From contig WGCQ01000183.1 in the NCBI GenBank assembly GCA_015493765.1, positions 1-33,534 of the forward strand: DNA of 33,534 nucleotides, written 5' to 3'. How positions within the stretch are numbered: the first letter of the stretch is position 1; each line of letters opens with the position of its first letter. Shown piece by piece: positions 14,848 through 23,236 of the stretch. Both the position numbers and the translations under genes were made by a program. The notes under the pieces are model-generated. The model ran no database searches and had not been told where the DNA came from. It worked only from the letters and a program-made list of their open reading frames with translations. The DNA is from Deltaproteobacteria bacterium. Lineage in GTDB: Bacteria; Myxococcota_A; UBA9042; DTJE01; S145-11.

Positions 14848-16575
14848 TTATGGATTTTGCTTGATCGTTTTTTTGATGATGATAGGCGTCTGTTCGATGA
14901 TCGTGAATTCAACCCGGCGGTTCTTTGCGCGGCCTGCACGCGTCTTGTTTGAGGCAATGGGCCTGGTCGGGCCATAACCTGCATACTCCAGGCGATTGGG
15001 ATCGACCCCGGCCTTGACCAGGAATTTCATAACGGACTTTGCACGCCGTTTACTGAGCCTCATGTTGAAGCGCCTGCTGCCCCTGCTGTCCGTATGACCT
15101 TCAATCCGTATCTTCTTTATCTGAGGATTCTGATTCAGGACCTGGGCAACCTCTTTCAACAGTTCGTACGAGTCCATCATGATCTTTGCACTGCCAGTCT
15201 TGAAATGCACCTTTTGCATGATCACGATTTTCTTCTTCGTGATCTTGACCAGCGGAGGCGGACAACCGTTGTATTTGCGCTCACCACGGACCTTGGGGCA
15301 TTTGTCCTCGAGGTCAATGATGCCGTCGCCGTCGCTGTCAGGGCATCCCTGGTATTTCCTGGGGCCTGCGACCTTCGGACAGTGGTCCTCGGAATCCTGG
15401 ATCCCGTCGTTGTCCGTGTCAGGACAGCCGTCAAACTGCCTGAGGCCCGGGACCTTGGGGCATTTGTCCTTGCGGTCTTCTATGCCGTCCTTGTCCGTAT
15501 CAGGACAACCCTTGAATTCGATTAGTCCCGGTGTCTTGGGGCACTGGTCATCTTTGTCCGCAACCCCGTCCTTGTCCGTGTCAGGGCAGCCTTTTAACTC
15601 GGCCGGCCCGGCCACCTTGGGACAACGGTCCTTGTCGTCCGGTACACCGTCGCCGTCGGAATCGCACACGGTGCGGTCAGGCCTGTACGCAAGCCCCACA
15701 ACCACACGCGCCTTGGGACTGCCAAACCCCCGCGTGGTACCGCCCCCTGCAGCCACCATCAAGCCCAGGCTCATGGGCAGGTGGATGTCAACACCACCCA
15801 GCAAATCCAGTGATGTGTTGTACTTGCTGGAGAATGCGTGTGCAGCCTGGGTACGCAATTCGGCCGTGCCAATCAGGTCCAGTTTTTTGCACCACACAGG
15901 CAGGCGTGTACCCAGAGAGAACAACAATTCGTCACCCACGGTAAATCCTGCCACATTCACGTTTTTCCTGGCCCGGTACCCGATGTCGAATGCAAAGATA
16001 TAACCCTTATGGTTATAGTCCATGGCCAGAAACGTGGTGGACGTGACATTGTCATCGCCCGTAAAGTTGTGGGCAGTGGCCGTGGGCATGGTCAGGTCCT
16101 CGGCCAATGCAAGGGAAAAGCCCTGTGCACCCTGGCTGAACAATTTTACCTTCAAGCCGAGCCTCAGGTCGCCCAGGGACCCGCCGTTGATTTTGTACAG
16201 GCTGGATGACCCGGGTGAATCGCCCTTGGACGTAAAGTACACCGGGATGTCCAAGCCAACCGTGACCCAACCCCACAGGGACACACTGCCATAGATGTCC
16301 ATGCCTGCCTGGTGCGTCACTGACTGGTAGATCATCTTGCCATTACTGGCGTCCACAATGGCCAGGGGCTTGTAGGCATACTTGAAGAATGCGCCTGCAG
16401 TGAACTTGAGGTGACCCGGCAGCCAGCCTGTCTGCACGCCCAGTATGTCACCGGGATGCACTGACGGCCTGAAAAAGTCCATGTTCACCTTGGGCGCCTG
16501 TTTTGCCTGTACCAGATTTGAACCGAATATCAACGATATTCCAATCAAAAGATACGCCGTGTGCTTTAATTTCAT
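14848..16575 (-). CDS. OmpA-family outer membrane protein with five thrombospondin type 3 repeats
   Basis: This 575-aa outer membrane protein has four parts. A signal peptide (residues about 1-24, AYLLIGISLIFGSNLVQA) is followed by an about 280-residue predicted beta-barrel. Five 27-residue thrombospondin type 3 repeats come next (304-438, pattern C-P-D-T-D-K-D-G-x-x-D-x-x-D-x-C-P-K-x-x-G). The OmpA-like peptidoglycan-binding domain completes it (about 455-565, with RIEGHTDSRGSRRFNMRLSK and the final NRRVEFTI). The repeats bind calcium in known proteins and would act as a rigid spacer between barrel and cell wall. The ATG at 16575 follows GGAGG closely. A promoter is 50-80 bases upstream. The architecture is widespread in deltaproteobacteria and Bacteroidetes. 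It has no visible functional link to the adjoining peptide cluster. Confidence 0.88.
   Translation of the reverse strand: MKLKHTAYLLIGISLIFGSNLVQAKQAPKVNMDFFRPSVHPGDILGVQTGWLPGHLKFTAGAFFKYAYKPLAIVDASNGKMIYQSVTHQAGMDIYGSVSLWGWVTVGLDIPVYFTSKGDSPGSSSLYKINGGSLGDLRLGLKVKLFSQGAQGFSLALAEDLTMPTATAHNFTGDDNVTSTTFLAMDYNHKGYIFAFDIGYRARKNVNVAGFTVGDELLFSLGTRLPVWCKKLDLIGTAELRTQAAHAFSSKYNTSLDLLGGVDIHLPMSLGLMVAAGGGTTRGFGSPKARVVVGLAYRPDRTVCDSDGDGVPDDKDRCPKVAGPAELKGCPDTDKDGVADKDDQCPKTPGLIEFKGCPDTDKDGIEDRKDKCPKVPGLRQFDGCPDTDNDGIQDSEDHCPKVAGPRKYQGCPDSDGDGIIDLEDKCPKVRGERKYNGCPPPLVKITKKKIVIMQKVHFKTGSAKIMMDSYELLKEVAQVLNQNPQIKKIRIEGHTDSRGSRRFNMRLSKRRAKSVMKFLVKAGVDPNRLEYAGYGPTRPIASNKTRAGRAKNRRVEFTIIEQTPIIIKKTIKQNP
15262..15666 (-). 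repeat. Five tandem 81-base repeats encoding thrombospondin type 3 units
   Basis: Each unit encodes a segment like CPDTDKDGVADKDDQCPK plus a nine-residue linker ending K-G or N-G. The DNA copies are similar enough that length variation by recombination would be plausible. Confidence 0.75.
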
Positions 16576-16627
16576 AAATCCTCCATCAAAGAAAGCCTAC
16601 ATAAAGCCTGCGTAAGGTAGTTGAAAG

Positions 16628-16656
16628 GTTTTAATGAAATTTTGACTTTTTGTCAA
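16628..16656 (-). promoter_or_regulatory. Promoter of the OmpA-family gene
   Basis: On the minus strand TTGACA (16656-16651) and TAAAAC (16633-16628) are 17 bases apart, 53 bases upstream of the ATG. The -35 region overlaps a small inverted repeat TTGAC-TTTTT-GTCAA. Confidence 0.5.
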
Positions 16657-16732
16657 GTACAAATGATTCCTAAAGATTTTTCCATACAGGTCATTTTTAG
16701 AACATCTTGTTTATCAAGGGGTTACAGAACAT

Positions 16733-16800
16733 CCAAATTACCTGTCAAAAGCATTGCGAAGCACACGCACGACAGATGGATCGCTTGCGGCGTACTCCCT
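16733..16800. repeat. Truncated, inverted copy of the dispersed AATTACCTG element
   Basis: The end CCAAATTACCTGTCAAA is followed by ATCGCTTGCGGCGTACTC. Read on the other strand this is GAGTACGCCGCAAGCGATCC then ATCTGTCGTGCG, which matches the left arm and core of the element at 5485-5647 (GTACGCCGCAAGCGGCCC then ATCTGCTGTGTC). It lies in the 323-base gap between the OmpA gene and the transporter gene. Otherwise that gap holds only the OmpA promoter. Confidence 0.55.
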
Positions 16801-16898
16801 AAAACGAGCCGTAAGGCGAAGTTTCACTGCCGAAATCAGGCATGTAGTTTGGGAATCGATGGTGATTTGGCATTCGGTTACGGTGCAACGTAACTGTT

Positions 16899-19502
16899 TC
16901 AATGTTTGCTCCACAGCACGCGCGACAGCCCGGTGACCAGGACGGCGCAGGCCAGGCCCACGCCCATCACGAACCCGACGCGTACGACAGGCAACACGCC
17001 GGCCAGGGCAATGGACAACCCGGCGGCTGCCAGGCCCAGGGCAAAGCCGGCCGCATACCTGCGTCCCTCGAACGGTGAATTGCGGTAAAACCCCGGTGAC
17101 AGGAAAATCGCACTGACAAACGGGACCAGGTACAGTGTTGCCGAACCCGAGTCCACACCGATCCCCGTAACCCAGCCCAGGGCACCGGTCAGCATGACCG
17201 CAAGCAGGCCGTCGAGCACACTGGAAAACCCGGCCCAGGGTATTGGCGCCAAAAACAGGGCAAAAACCAGGAACAGGGCCACGAGTATCCCCGCCGTGCG
17301 CCATACGCCTGCCCTCAGGTCAGATGCAATGGCGCTGCGCACCAGCGGGAAACCGCTGACATGGTACTGGAATTTGCCCGGTCCCGTATGGGGCATCAGC
17401 AGGTCCGCGAATACGCCCTTGCAACGCATCTTCAGGATGCCTGATACATGCGATTTTCCCTTGAACAGGCGTTGCATGGCCGTTTTTATCCTCAATCCGA
17501 TGGCAATGTCCGACACCTGGGTCACGATGGCCCGGGCCATGCGGCCTGCAACCCGCGCAGGCAGACCCATGACCTTGAATGAATCAAGCGTCGCGATTGC
17601 CGTGGCAAGGGCCTTGACGTCTATCGGGTGCTGTTTCAGGAGCGGCGCCATTTGCTGCCACTCCGTCGGTTTGGGCGTAAACGGTGCATCCGGCGACTGC
17701 ATCCATGCATGTACCGCCTTCAGTACGCCTTCATCGGAGCCCCCACGGGCCGCAGCCCAATCAACCACCTGTTGGACGCGGGTCCGGGGGATGTCCACGT
17801 GAAAATGCCCCAGCAACGCTGACAGGCGCATTACAGCGGCCTGCTTGCCCTGCAGTGCACTGTTGCGCAAGGCCTTTTCAACCAGTTTTGCCAGGCGCGG
17901 CGGGTTGCTGTTTGCAGGTATGCGCAGCGCCAGCATGGCCTCCTTGCGGTCGTCCCGCACGAGGGGCTGTACGTCCCGGTTGCCCTCCAGGAAAAACCAT
18001 ATATTTGCCAGGGACTTGCGGGTGTTCGGGATGCGATAGTACGTGCCCATGCCCTGGGTCAGGGCACCGAGCACCTGGGTAATCGAGCGTACGTCAGCAA
18101 AGGCGTTCGTACCTTCGATCAGGTCGGTTGCACGCATCAACCGGGCCGCTGTGTCAGGGTCACGCAGGTCACCCCGGACCGACACCTGGATGAAGTCGTG
18201 ACCACCGAACCTGCGGTCAAAAAACGACAGCATCCTGCCCACCTCGCCGTGGCTAAAAAACAGGTCGTCCAGACCTACGGCAAAGGGTATGCGAATGGAT
18301 CCGACCAGGCCGAACAGGCCTATGAGCACCAACAGCCATATCGCGGTGCTGCGCCGGATTGGCCATACCTTTGGGTCGGCAACAGGCTGTGAGGCGGGCT
18401 TGATGAACGTGCTGAGCGGCAGGAACACGAGCAAGCAGGTGCCGGCCATGGCGAGCAGGCCAAGGGCCATGGCCTCGCCAAACAGGGCCAGGTAAGGCAG
18501 CACAACCGTGGTCCTGCGGTCGAACACGGCAACGCCTGCAAAGGCCACGCTGCCAACGATGATCAAGGCCCAGGACACGAACGAATGCGGGGTTCCGGAA
18601 ACACGGGCCTGCATACCCCTTGCAAACACGAGGACACCGATGACCAGCAGCAACAGTATTGCGTTGACATTGGTCATGGTCAACGGATAGCCTGCGACGT
18701 GCATGAATGCCAGCCACCAGACCAGGGTCACACCGGCCGCAAACAACACCACCACGATCGTCCAGCCGTGCCTGATGCTGACAACGATGACGCCGACCAG
18801 CAACAGGATGAACAACGGAGCAATCCACACCAGTTTGCGATACACGTTCCTGGTTACCTCGTTTGCGATAAACGGTGCCCCGAAATAAAAAACACGGAGG
18901 TTCCCGTGGCGGGCGTCGCAGGTCTTTTGCACAAGCCTGGCAATGCTACGCTGGTCCTTGCGGGGATCCGGCTGGATAAGTATCAGGTATGCGCGCAGGT
19001 CCCTGCTGACCAGTGCACCGGGCACCTGCATGTCCCCCAGCACCCGTTTCATGGCCTTCTTTCGTTGTGCCGCGTTGGCAGGCAGTTTCGGCAGTAACAA
19101 ACCGGCCTGCAACGTGCCGGTTTCGTCCTTTTCCATGTGTTGCACGTTCGTAATGCTACGTACGGACAGTATGCCGTCGGCCTTGTGGCGCTGCAATTCC
19201 CCGGTTATGGCCGCAACGCGGCGCAGCCCCTGGATCGTAAACGGCTGTTTTGGCTCCTCCAGTCCCACCATCAGGGTGCCCAGTACACCGAATCGTTTAT
19301 TGAATTTCAGCCAAAACCTTACGGACTTGCGGTTACGCGGGATATAGGCCGTTGGGTCGGCATTGCTGTGGATGGTGGGGGACACGGCGGCTGAAAACGC
19401 AGTGATTGCCAGTCCGATTGCGAGCACGTACCATCGATACCTGACAACCCAGCGCTGCATGCGGCCCCACAGGGAGCGGTCCTTTGCATCAAGGGGACTC
19501 AT
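16899..19502 (-). CDS. RND/MMPL-superfamily transporter
   Basis: This 867-aa membrane protein has the RND two-fold layout. It has a first membrane span (about 25-45), a large periplasmic loop starting STIHSNADPTAYIPRN-like sequence, and a cluster of spans (about 230-395). A second half repeats this: a span near 395, the motif GLDDLFFSHGEVGRMLSFFDRRFGGHDF at the loop start, and final spans from about 720 on. It resembles the MMPL and hopanoid-associated branch rather than drug-efflux AcrB, because the periplasmic loops are short. The gene follows the lipoprotein by four bases in an operon with a LolA-like carrier and an outer membrane barrel. This grouping suggests export of a lipid or other hydrophobic compound across the periplasm; that is inference from context. 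Confidence 0.8.
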   Translation of the reverse strand: MSPLDAKDRSLWGRMQRWVVRYRWYVLAIGLAITAFSAAVSPTIHSNADPTAYIPRNRKSVRFWLKFNKRFGVLGTLMVGLEEPKQPFTIQGLRRVAAITGELQRHKADGILSVRSITNVQHMEKDETGTLQAGLLLPKLPANAAQRKKAMKRVLGDMQVPGALVSRDLRAYLILIQPDPRKDQRSIARLVQKTCDARHGNLRVFYFGAPFIANEVTRNVYRKLVWIAPLFILLLVGVIVVSIRHGWTIVVVLFAAGVTLVWWLAFMHVAGYPLTMTNVNAILLLLVIGVLVFARGMQARVSGTPHSFVSWALIIVGSVAFAGVAVFDRRTTVVLPYLALFGEAMALGLLAMAGTCLLVFLPLSTFIKPASQPVADPKVWPIRRSTAIWLLVLIGLFGLVGSIRIPFAVGLDDLFFSHGEVGRMLSFFDRRFGGHDFIQVSVRGDLRDPDTAARLMRATDLIEGTNAFADVRSITQVLGALTQGMGTYYRIPNTRKSLANIWFFLEGNRDVQPLVRDDRKEAMLALRIPANSNPPRLAKLVEKALRNSALQGKQAAVMRLSALLGHFHVDIPRTRVQQVVDWAAARGGSDEGVLKAVHAWMQSPDAPFTPKPTEWQQMAPLLKQHPIDVKALATAIATLDSFKVMGLPARVAGRMARAIVTQVSDIAIGLRIKTAMQRLFKGKSHVSGILKMRCKGVFADLLMPHTGPGKFQYHVSGFPLVRSAIASDLRAGVWRTAGILVALFLVFALFLAPIPWAGFSSVLDGLLAVMLTGALGWVTGIGVDSGSATLYLVPFVSAIFLSPGFYRNSPFEGRRYAAGFALGLAAAGLSIALAGVLPVVRVGFVMGVGLACAVLVTGLSRVLWSKH

Positions 19503-19506
19503 GGGG

Positions 19507-20388
19507 TCATTTTCCCGGCGGGTTGGCGAACACGCTGTCCTTGTGCGTCAGCAGGTCCTGGCACGTGAAATTGCCAGGCACGCGCCGCATCAGGTACGTG
19601 TTGTCATTTTTGGGTGTCACCGGCGCCACGGTCATGAGCAACTGGTCGCTGGCACCAATGGCCTTCTGGTCGATCTGGAATTTCAGAGTACCCGTAATCC
19701 ACAGGAAGTCCTTGTCAGGTGTGCCCTTGGCCAGTTTCCAGATGCCACGCCGGATCATGTAACGGTCCCCGGTTAGCGGTTTTGTCACCACGATCGTAAC
19801 ACCGGGATGGCCGTCCCCGTCCTGGTCCCATATCCTGCTGTCGCCCTTGTCAGGCAAGGGGTCGTGCCACGGGTCCTTCATATTGCGCAGCCCCCACAGC
19901 CACAACACGTTGATTGCCGGCAGGCTGTTTAACGACGGCTTTGAAAAGGGCACCCACGTGCTGACCATGGCGTCCTTGAGCCCCTGGCCGATATGGGACT
20001 GGGGCCGCATGGGGTTTTGTTTCTTGTCCGGGCCGAATGGAGGGGTGGTCACATGCATCAACTGGTCGCAGAACGTGAAATAGACACCTGAGCCATCGGG
20101 CGGAATATTGGCCAGGTAGAGGCCTGTCAAATAGAGTTGCCATGTCTCGCCCGTTGGAGCGATCGTGCCGTGCTGGTTGACCTCGACGGCCCAGCGGCCT
20201 GCAATGGACTGGGCAGGTGTGGTGGTCACCCGGACGTCACCCTTGCCGTTGTTTGCACTGTCCTTCAGGCATGACGTGCCGCTGCCGTAGGTGTCGCGCA
20301 GGTACTGGGGCCCGTCCGCCTTCCAGTCACCGCATCCAGCAAGCAATCCAATGATAACAACCAACAAAAATCCCTTATGTTCCAACAT
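19507..20388 (-). CDS. Lipoprotein of unknown function in the transporter operon
   Basis: This 293-aa predicted lipoprotein has the signal GFLLVVIIGLLAGCGDW, with the lipobox L-L-A-G-C at about residue 19. The mature part has a beta-rich look: AGRWAVEVNQHG, TWQLYLTGLYLANI, and a calcium-loop-like segment DQDGDGHPG around 195. It ends with FTCQDLLTHKD. I do not recognise a family. The ATG at 20386-20388 is six bases after AGGAGGT, which also overlaps the stop of the upstream barrel gene. Its position between an outer membrane barrel and an RND transporter suggests an accessory subunit of the same export route. Confidence 0.7.
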   Translation of the reverse strand: MLEHKGFLLVVIIGLLAGCGDWKADGPQYLRDTYGSGTSCLKDSANNGKGDVRVTTTPAQSIAGRWAVEVNQHGTIAPTGETWQLYLTGLYLANIPPDGSGVYFTFCDQLMHVTTPPFGPDKKQNPMRPQSHIGQGLKDAMVSTWVPFSKPSLNSLPAINVLWLWGLRNMKDPWHDPLPDKGDSRIWDQDGDGHPGVTIVVTKPLTGDRYMIRRGIWKLAKGTPDKDFLWITGTLKFQIDQKAIGASDQLLMTVAPVTPKNDNTYLMRRVPGNFTCQDLLTHKDSVFANPPGK

Positions 20389-20398
20389 CCAAGACCTC

Positions 20399-21925
20399 CT
20401 ACCAGTTCAACTTGCCTTTCAGGTACACCACGCTGCGGCCTGCCGCCTTCTGACCGAATTTGCTGCGGCCTGCGTACGATTCAGGGTCCAGGGGCTTGGT
20501 ATCGCCCAGGTTCCACCATGCGCCCAGGGTCATCTGTACGGAAGGGGCAGGCACCCAGATAATCGACGGAAAGACCGCGGCGGACAGGTCGTCCACGTTC
20601 CATGCCGCGGACAGCCTCAGTTTGAAGGCGCTGTCCAGGAACGTAAAGTCGATATCCGGGACCACGTAGTTGTGTATGCCGTACGCATCGTTGAATTCGT
20701 CGAAAAATCCCCTTACGTACTGGACGTTCATGTACAACCACGATGTAAACGTGTAATCCATGCCGAACGTGGCCTTTACAAAGGGCCTGGAATCCACGTT
20801 CACGTTGGACATGCTCAGGGAATTTACGACATTGCCGTTACGCAGCACGCCCAGGCCGAATATGACCTTTTCGGGGAATATGACCGCGAGCTCGCCAAAG
20901 ATCCCGGGCACGTACTGGCTGGCAGCGGAAAAACTGAAGTCAAATCCGGCCACTTGCATGCGCGGATAGATGACATTCACCAGGTAATCCACGTCCATGA
21001 CACCGGCCTTTTTCGGGTCGTCCATCAGCTTGGCAACCGCGGTGTAGGCCACGGGGAAGGTGAACCTGCCGTAGTAGTAACTCAGCGAAAATCCCAGGTC
21101 ACCCACGTCCCCCAAACCCACGTCGAAGTGGGCGCGGGCCCCGGCCTGGGAATTACTGATGTCCAGCCCGGGTTTCATCACGTTTATCTGCGGTGTGTTG
21201 AAGTGCAGTTCGCAGGGCGAGTACTGGTCGAACATGTTTTCCAGCGCCTTGACCTGGTAACGTTGCAGGGGCGGCGCAGGCGCTGACACGAAACACCCGT
21301 CCCTGCTGGTCTCCACGGCAAATGCGTAGTCCGTGGACGGCGGCAGCAGGGATGGCTTGAACACGGGCACCCATACCAGGCTCAGGCTGAACCAGTCCGT
21401 GGGATAAAGGTCGATTTCCAGCATCTGGTTTGGGACCTTGGCCGTGTAATCCAGCGGGTCCGAGAAGTCCCTGGCGTTCAGGTTGTCCGTGGGATTGAAC
21501 AGGTCCGCCGTGCCCCATTGCTCGATCAAGCGGCCCAGTTTGAAGTCCATGATCTCCGATGGCCACCCGTGCACGGCCAGGTACGCCTCGTTCAACTGGA
21601 AGTCGAAACGGTCCACCTTGTTCCAGCCGTACAATTCCGCGATCCGGTTGGCCCGGTTGATCCCGTAAAACCGGATCCTGGCGTCCACAATGGCCTCGAC
21701 CTTGCGGTTGGGCGTAAATCGCAGCCTGAAATCCACGTCGTTGCGGTTCGTTTCGAACTTGTAGCCGTCGCCGTTCCTGGGGCCGCGGTAGTCCTCGATG
21801 GAAAAACGGATGTCGCTTTGCACGTAACCGGAAAAATCCAGCATGTCCGTCCAGTTTTTGGCCTTCACACCTTCAGGCACCAGCAAAAACAGCATCAGGA
21901 TGGCAAAAAAAACTGTTCGAAACAT
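20399..21925 (-). CDS. DUF1302-like outer membrane beta-barrel protein
   Basis: This 508-aa exported protein has a signal peptide (FFAILMLFLLVPEGVKA). Many alternating beta strands with aromatic girdle residues follow, such as FSGYVQSDIRFSIEDY, DVDFRLRFTPNRKVEAIVD and FDFQLNEAYLAVHGWPS. The segment LGRLIEQWGTADLFNPTDN is characteristic of the DUF1302/alginate-export-like porin group. The C-terminus ends KGKLNW, with the terminal aromatic residue typical of outer membrane barrels recognised by the Bam complex. It is 54 bases downstream of the LolA-like gene and 10 bases upstream of the lipoprotein. DUF1302 proteins are often found with LolA-like proteins and RND transporters, so an outer membrane partner in hydrophobic compound transport is likely. 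Confidence 0.75.
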   Translation of the reverse strand: MFRTVFFAILMLFLLVPEGVKAKNWTDMLDFSGYVQSDIRFSIEDYRGPRNGDGYKFETNRNDVDFRLRFTPNRKVEAIVDARIRFYGINRANRIAELYGWNKVDRFDFQLNEAYLAVHGWPSEIMDFKLGRLIEQWGTADLFNPTDNLNARDFSDPLDYTAKVPNQMLEIDLYPTDWFSLSLVWVPVFKPSLLPPSTDYAFAVETSRDGCFVSAPAPPLQRYQVKALENMFDQYSPCELHFNTPQINVMKPGLDISNSQAGARAHFDVGLGDVGDLGFSLSYYYGRFTFPVAYTAVAKLMDDPKKAGVMDVDYLVNVIYPRMQVAGFDFSFSAASQYVPGIFGELAVIFPEKVIFGLGVLRNGNVVNSLSMSNVNVDSRPFVKATFGMDYTFTSWLYMNVQYVRGFFDEFNDAYGIHNYVVPDIDFTFLDSAFKLRLSAAWNVDDLSAAVFPSIIWVPAPSVQMTLGAWWNLGDTKPLDPESYAGRSKFGQKAAGRSVVYLKGKLNW

Positions 21926-21979
21926 CCAAACACCCCATCTTATTGCGTTAGATCAATTTACCCCAGGAAAAAACGGGCC

Positions 21980-22741
21980 TCACATGCCCCATTTCAATTG
22001 ACGTACCGTGAACATCGAATCGGGAAGTCCCTGGTTGACCTTGAAATCATGGATATCGAGCCTGGTGGAATGGCCCGTGCGCACGTCCGTCATGACCACC
22101 ACGCTGTTGATTTTTACGCCGTGAAAGTCCTTGGGATGGCTGCTGCGCATCTTTTTGATCAACTTGCCATCCGGTCCGTAATAGTCCACGCCGTCCTCAA
22201 AAAAGGTCTTTTTGCCAACCATCATCACCAGCCTGGAATAATGCAGACCGGCGTCCGGCTTGAGTTTGCAATTGATGTACCAGTGGTCCTTGTCCTCCTT
22301 GAGCAGGCTGGGGATACACATCTCCGACCACGCCCTGGGTGTCGAGTCCTCATTGGTGAAATCCGAGCCGGCAAATGACTGGGTCATGGCGTGCGCAGCG
22401 ACCCTCCTGACCTTCTTGAACCCGGGTAAATACACGAATGCCTTGCTTTTACCCAGCACCAGCAATGCCATGCCCTTTATTTCCCCGGATGTAAAGCGAA
22501 CCAGGCGCTTTTTCGTGCCCTTTTGCATCACCGTAAAGTCGTAAGAACGTTTTTCGCCCTTTTCGTTGGTAATGGTCATGGTGTTTTTCATGACCTGGTC
22601 CTTGTATCCGCTGATCGTTTTATCCATCTTTGCCAGGATCTGGATAGGCGTCAGTTTTGTTTGCGCCTGGACGTCGGGCATACCGATGACAAGGATTGAC
22701 GCAAGGATCAGCACGTATTGAAGATTCCAAACTTTTCTCAT
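21980..22741 (-). CDS. LolA-like outer membrane lipoprotein-sorting family protein
   Basis: This 253-aa periplasmic protein has a signal peptide (NLQYVLILASILVIGMPDVQA). The mature part matches the LolA-like fold used by proteins annotated as outer membrane lipoprotein-sorting: TPIQILAKMDKTISGYKDQVMKNTMTI, TKKRLVRFTSGEIKGMALLV, KAFVYLPGFKKVRRVAAHAMTQSFAGSDFTNED and a final VNQGLPDSMFTVRQL. The ATG at 22739-22741 follows GGAGG closely; the frame remains open 180 bases upstream but has no signal or ribosome site there. It is the first gene of the operon with the DUF1302 barrel, lipoprotein and RND transporter. A shuttle for lipid or lipoprotein in the periplasm is the usual proposal for this family; the true cargo is unknown. 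Confidence 0.85.
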   Translation of the reverse strand: MRKVWNLQYVLILASILVIGMPDVQAQTKLTPIQILAKMDKTISGYKDQVMKNTMTITNEKGEKRSYDFTVMQKGTKKRLVRFTSGEIKGMALLVLGKSKAFVYLPGFKKVRRVAAHAMTQSFAGSDFTNEDSTPRAWSEMCIPSLLKEDKDHWYINCKLKPDAGLHYSRLVMMVGKKTFFEDGVDYYGPDGKLIKKMRSSHPKDFHGVKINSVVVMTDVRTGHSTRLDIHDFKVNQGLPDSMFTVRQLKWGM

Positions 22742-22787
22742 ATCAGGCCTCCGGCAATGGGTGTAAAAAAGGTCTGTGACCTTAAGT

Positions 22788-22816
22788 AACCTACAGTCTA
22801 AGACAATTTGAGTCAA
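22788..22816 (-). promoter_or_regulatory. Possible promoter of the LolA-like/RND operon
   Basis: On the minus strand TTGACT (22816-22811) is followed after 17 bases by a weak TAGGTT (22793-22788), 47 bases before the start codon. The -35 sits in GTACTTGACT, very similar to GTACTTGACA at the OmpA promoter, so the two envelope genes may share activation. Confidence 0.35.
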
Positions 22817-22929
22817 GTACTTTTTTAGTGGCGTTGACCGTGGCCGTGTGATTCGGCGGTGTTGATTGGTTTTGAAACAGATCAGGGATTTCGTGTTTTT
22901 ATAACATCTTGATTTTAAAGTCATTTAAG

Positions 22930-23236
22930 AATGCCGGCTGGAAGCCGGCGATCCCAGGGGGGACTTTTTCAACAGCCTCGAGGTCGCCTGCGCCCCACGA
23001 CTTTCGTTTTCACCGGGATCACACGGCCAACGGTCACGGACTCGGGCCTCTGGAATCGGGATTCGGGACGCAGCCTGCGGCTGCTTCGGGACGGCCCTTC
23101 GGGCCTTGCGGGAAACTTCCGTTGTAACCGGGAGCACACTGCCACGGACTCGGTCACGGACTCGGCCACGGACTCGGTCACGGACTCGGCCACGGTCAAC
23201 GGCCACGGCCTTGATCGCTGTAGCGGCAGGTGGTCG
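22930..23236. repeat. REP-like hairpins and CACGGACTCGG tandem repeat in the gap between envelope operons
   Basis: The spacer between the amidase gene and the LolA-like gene (22742-23236) has no credible gene apart from the operon promoter. It starts with GCCGGC-TGGAA-GCCGGC (about 22932-22948). Further hairpins are GCAGCC-TGC-GGCTGC and GGCCC-TTC-GGGCC near 23065-23105. It ends with four perfect 12-base units CACGGACTCGG(T/C) at 23143-23190, continuing into CACGGTCAACGGCCACGG. An earlier single unit occurs at about 23031-23044. The frames open here are an artefact of the repeat. Confidence 0.7.

Noticed and set aside
23143-23202. CRISPR-like array
   Set aside because: The 12-base units are directly adjacent without spacers, and no cas genes are near.
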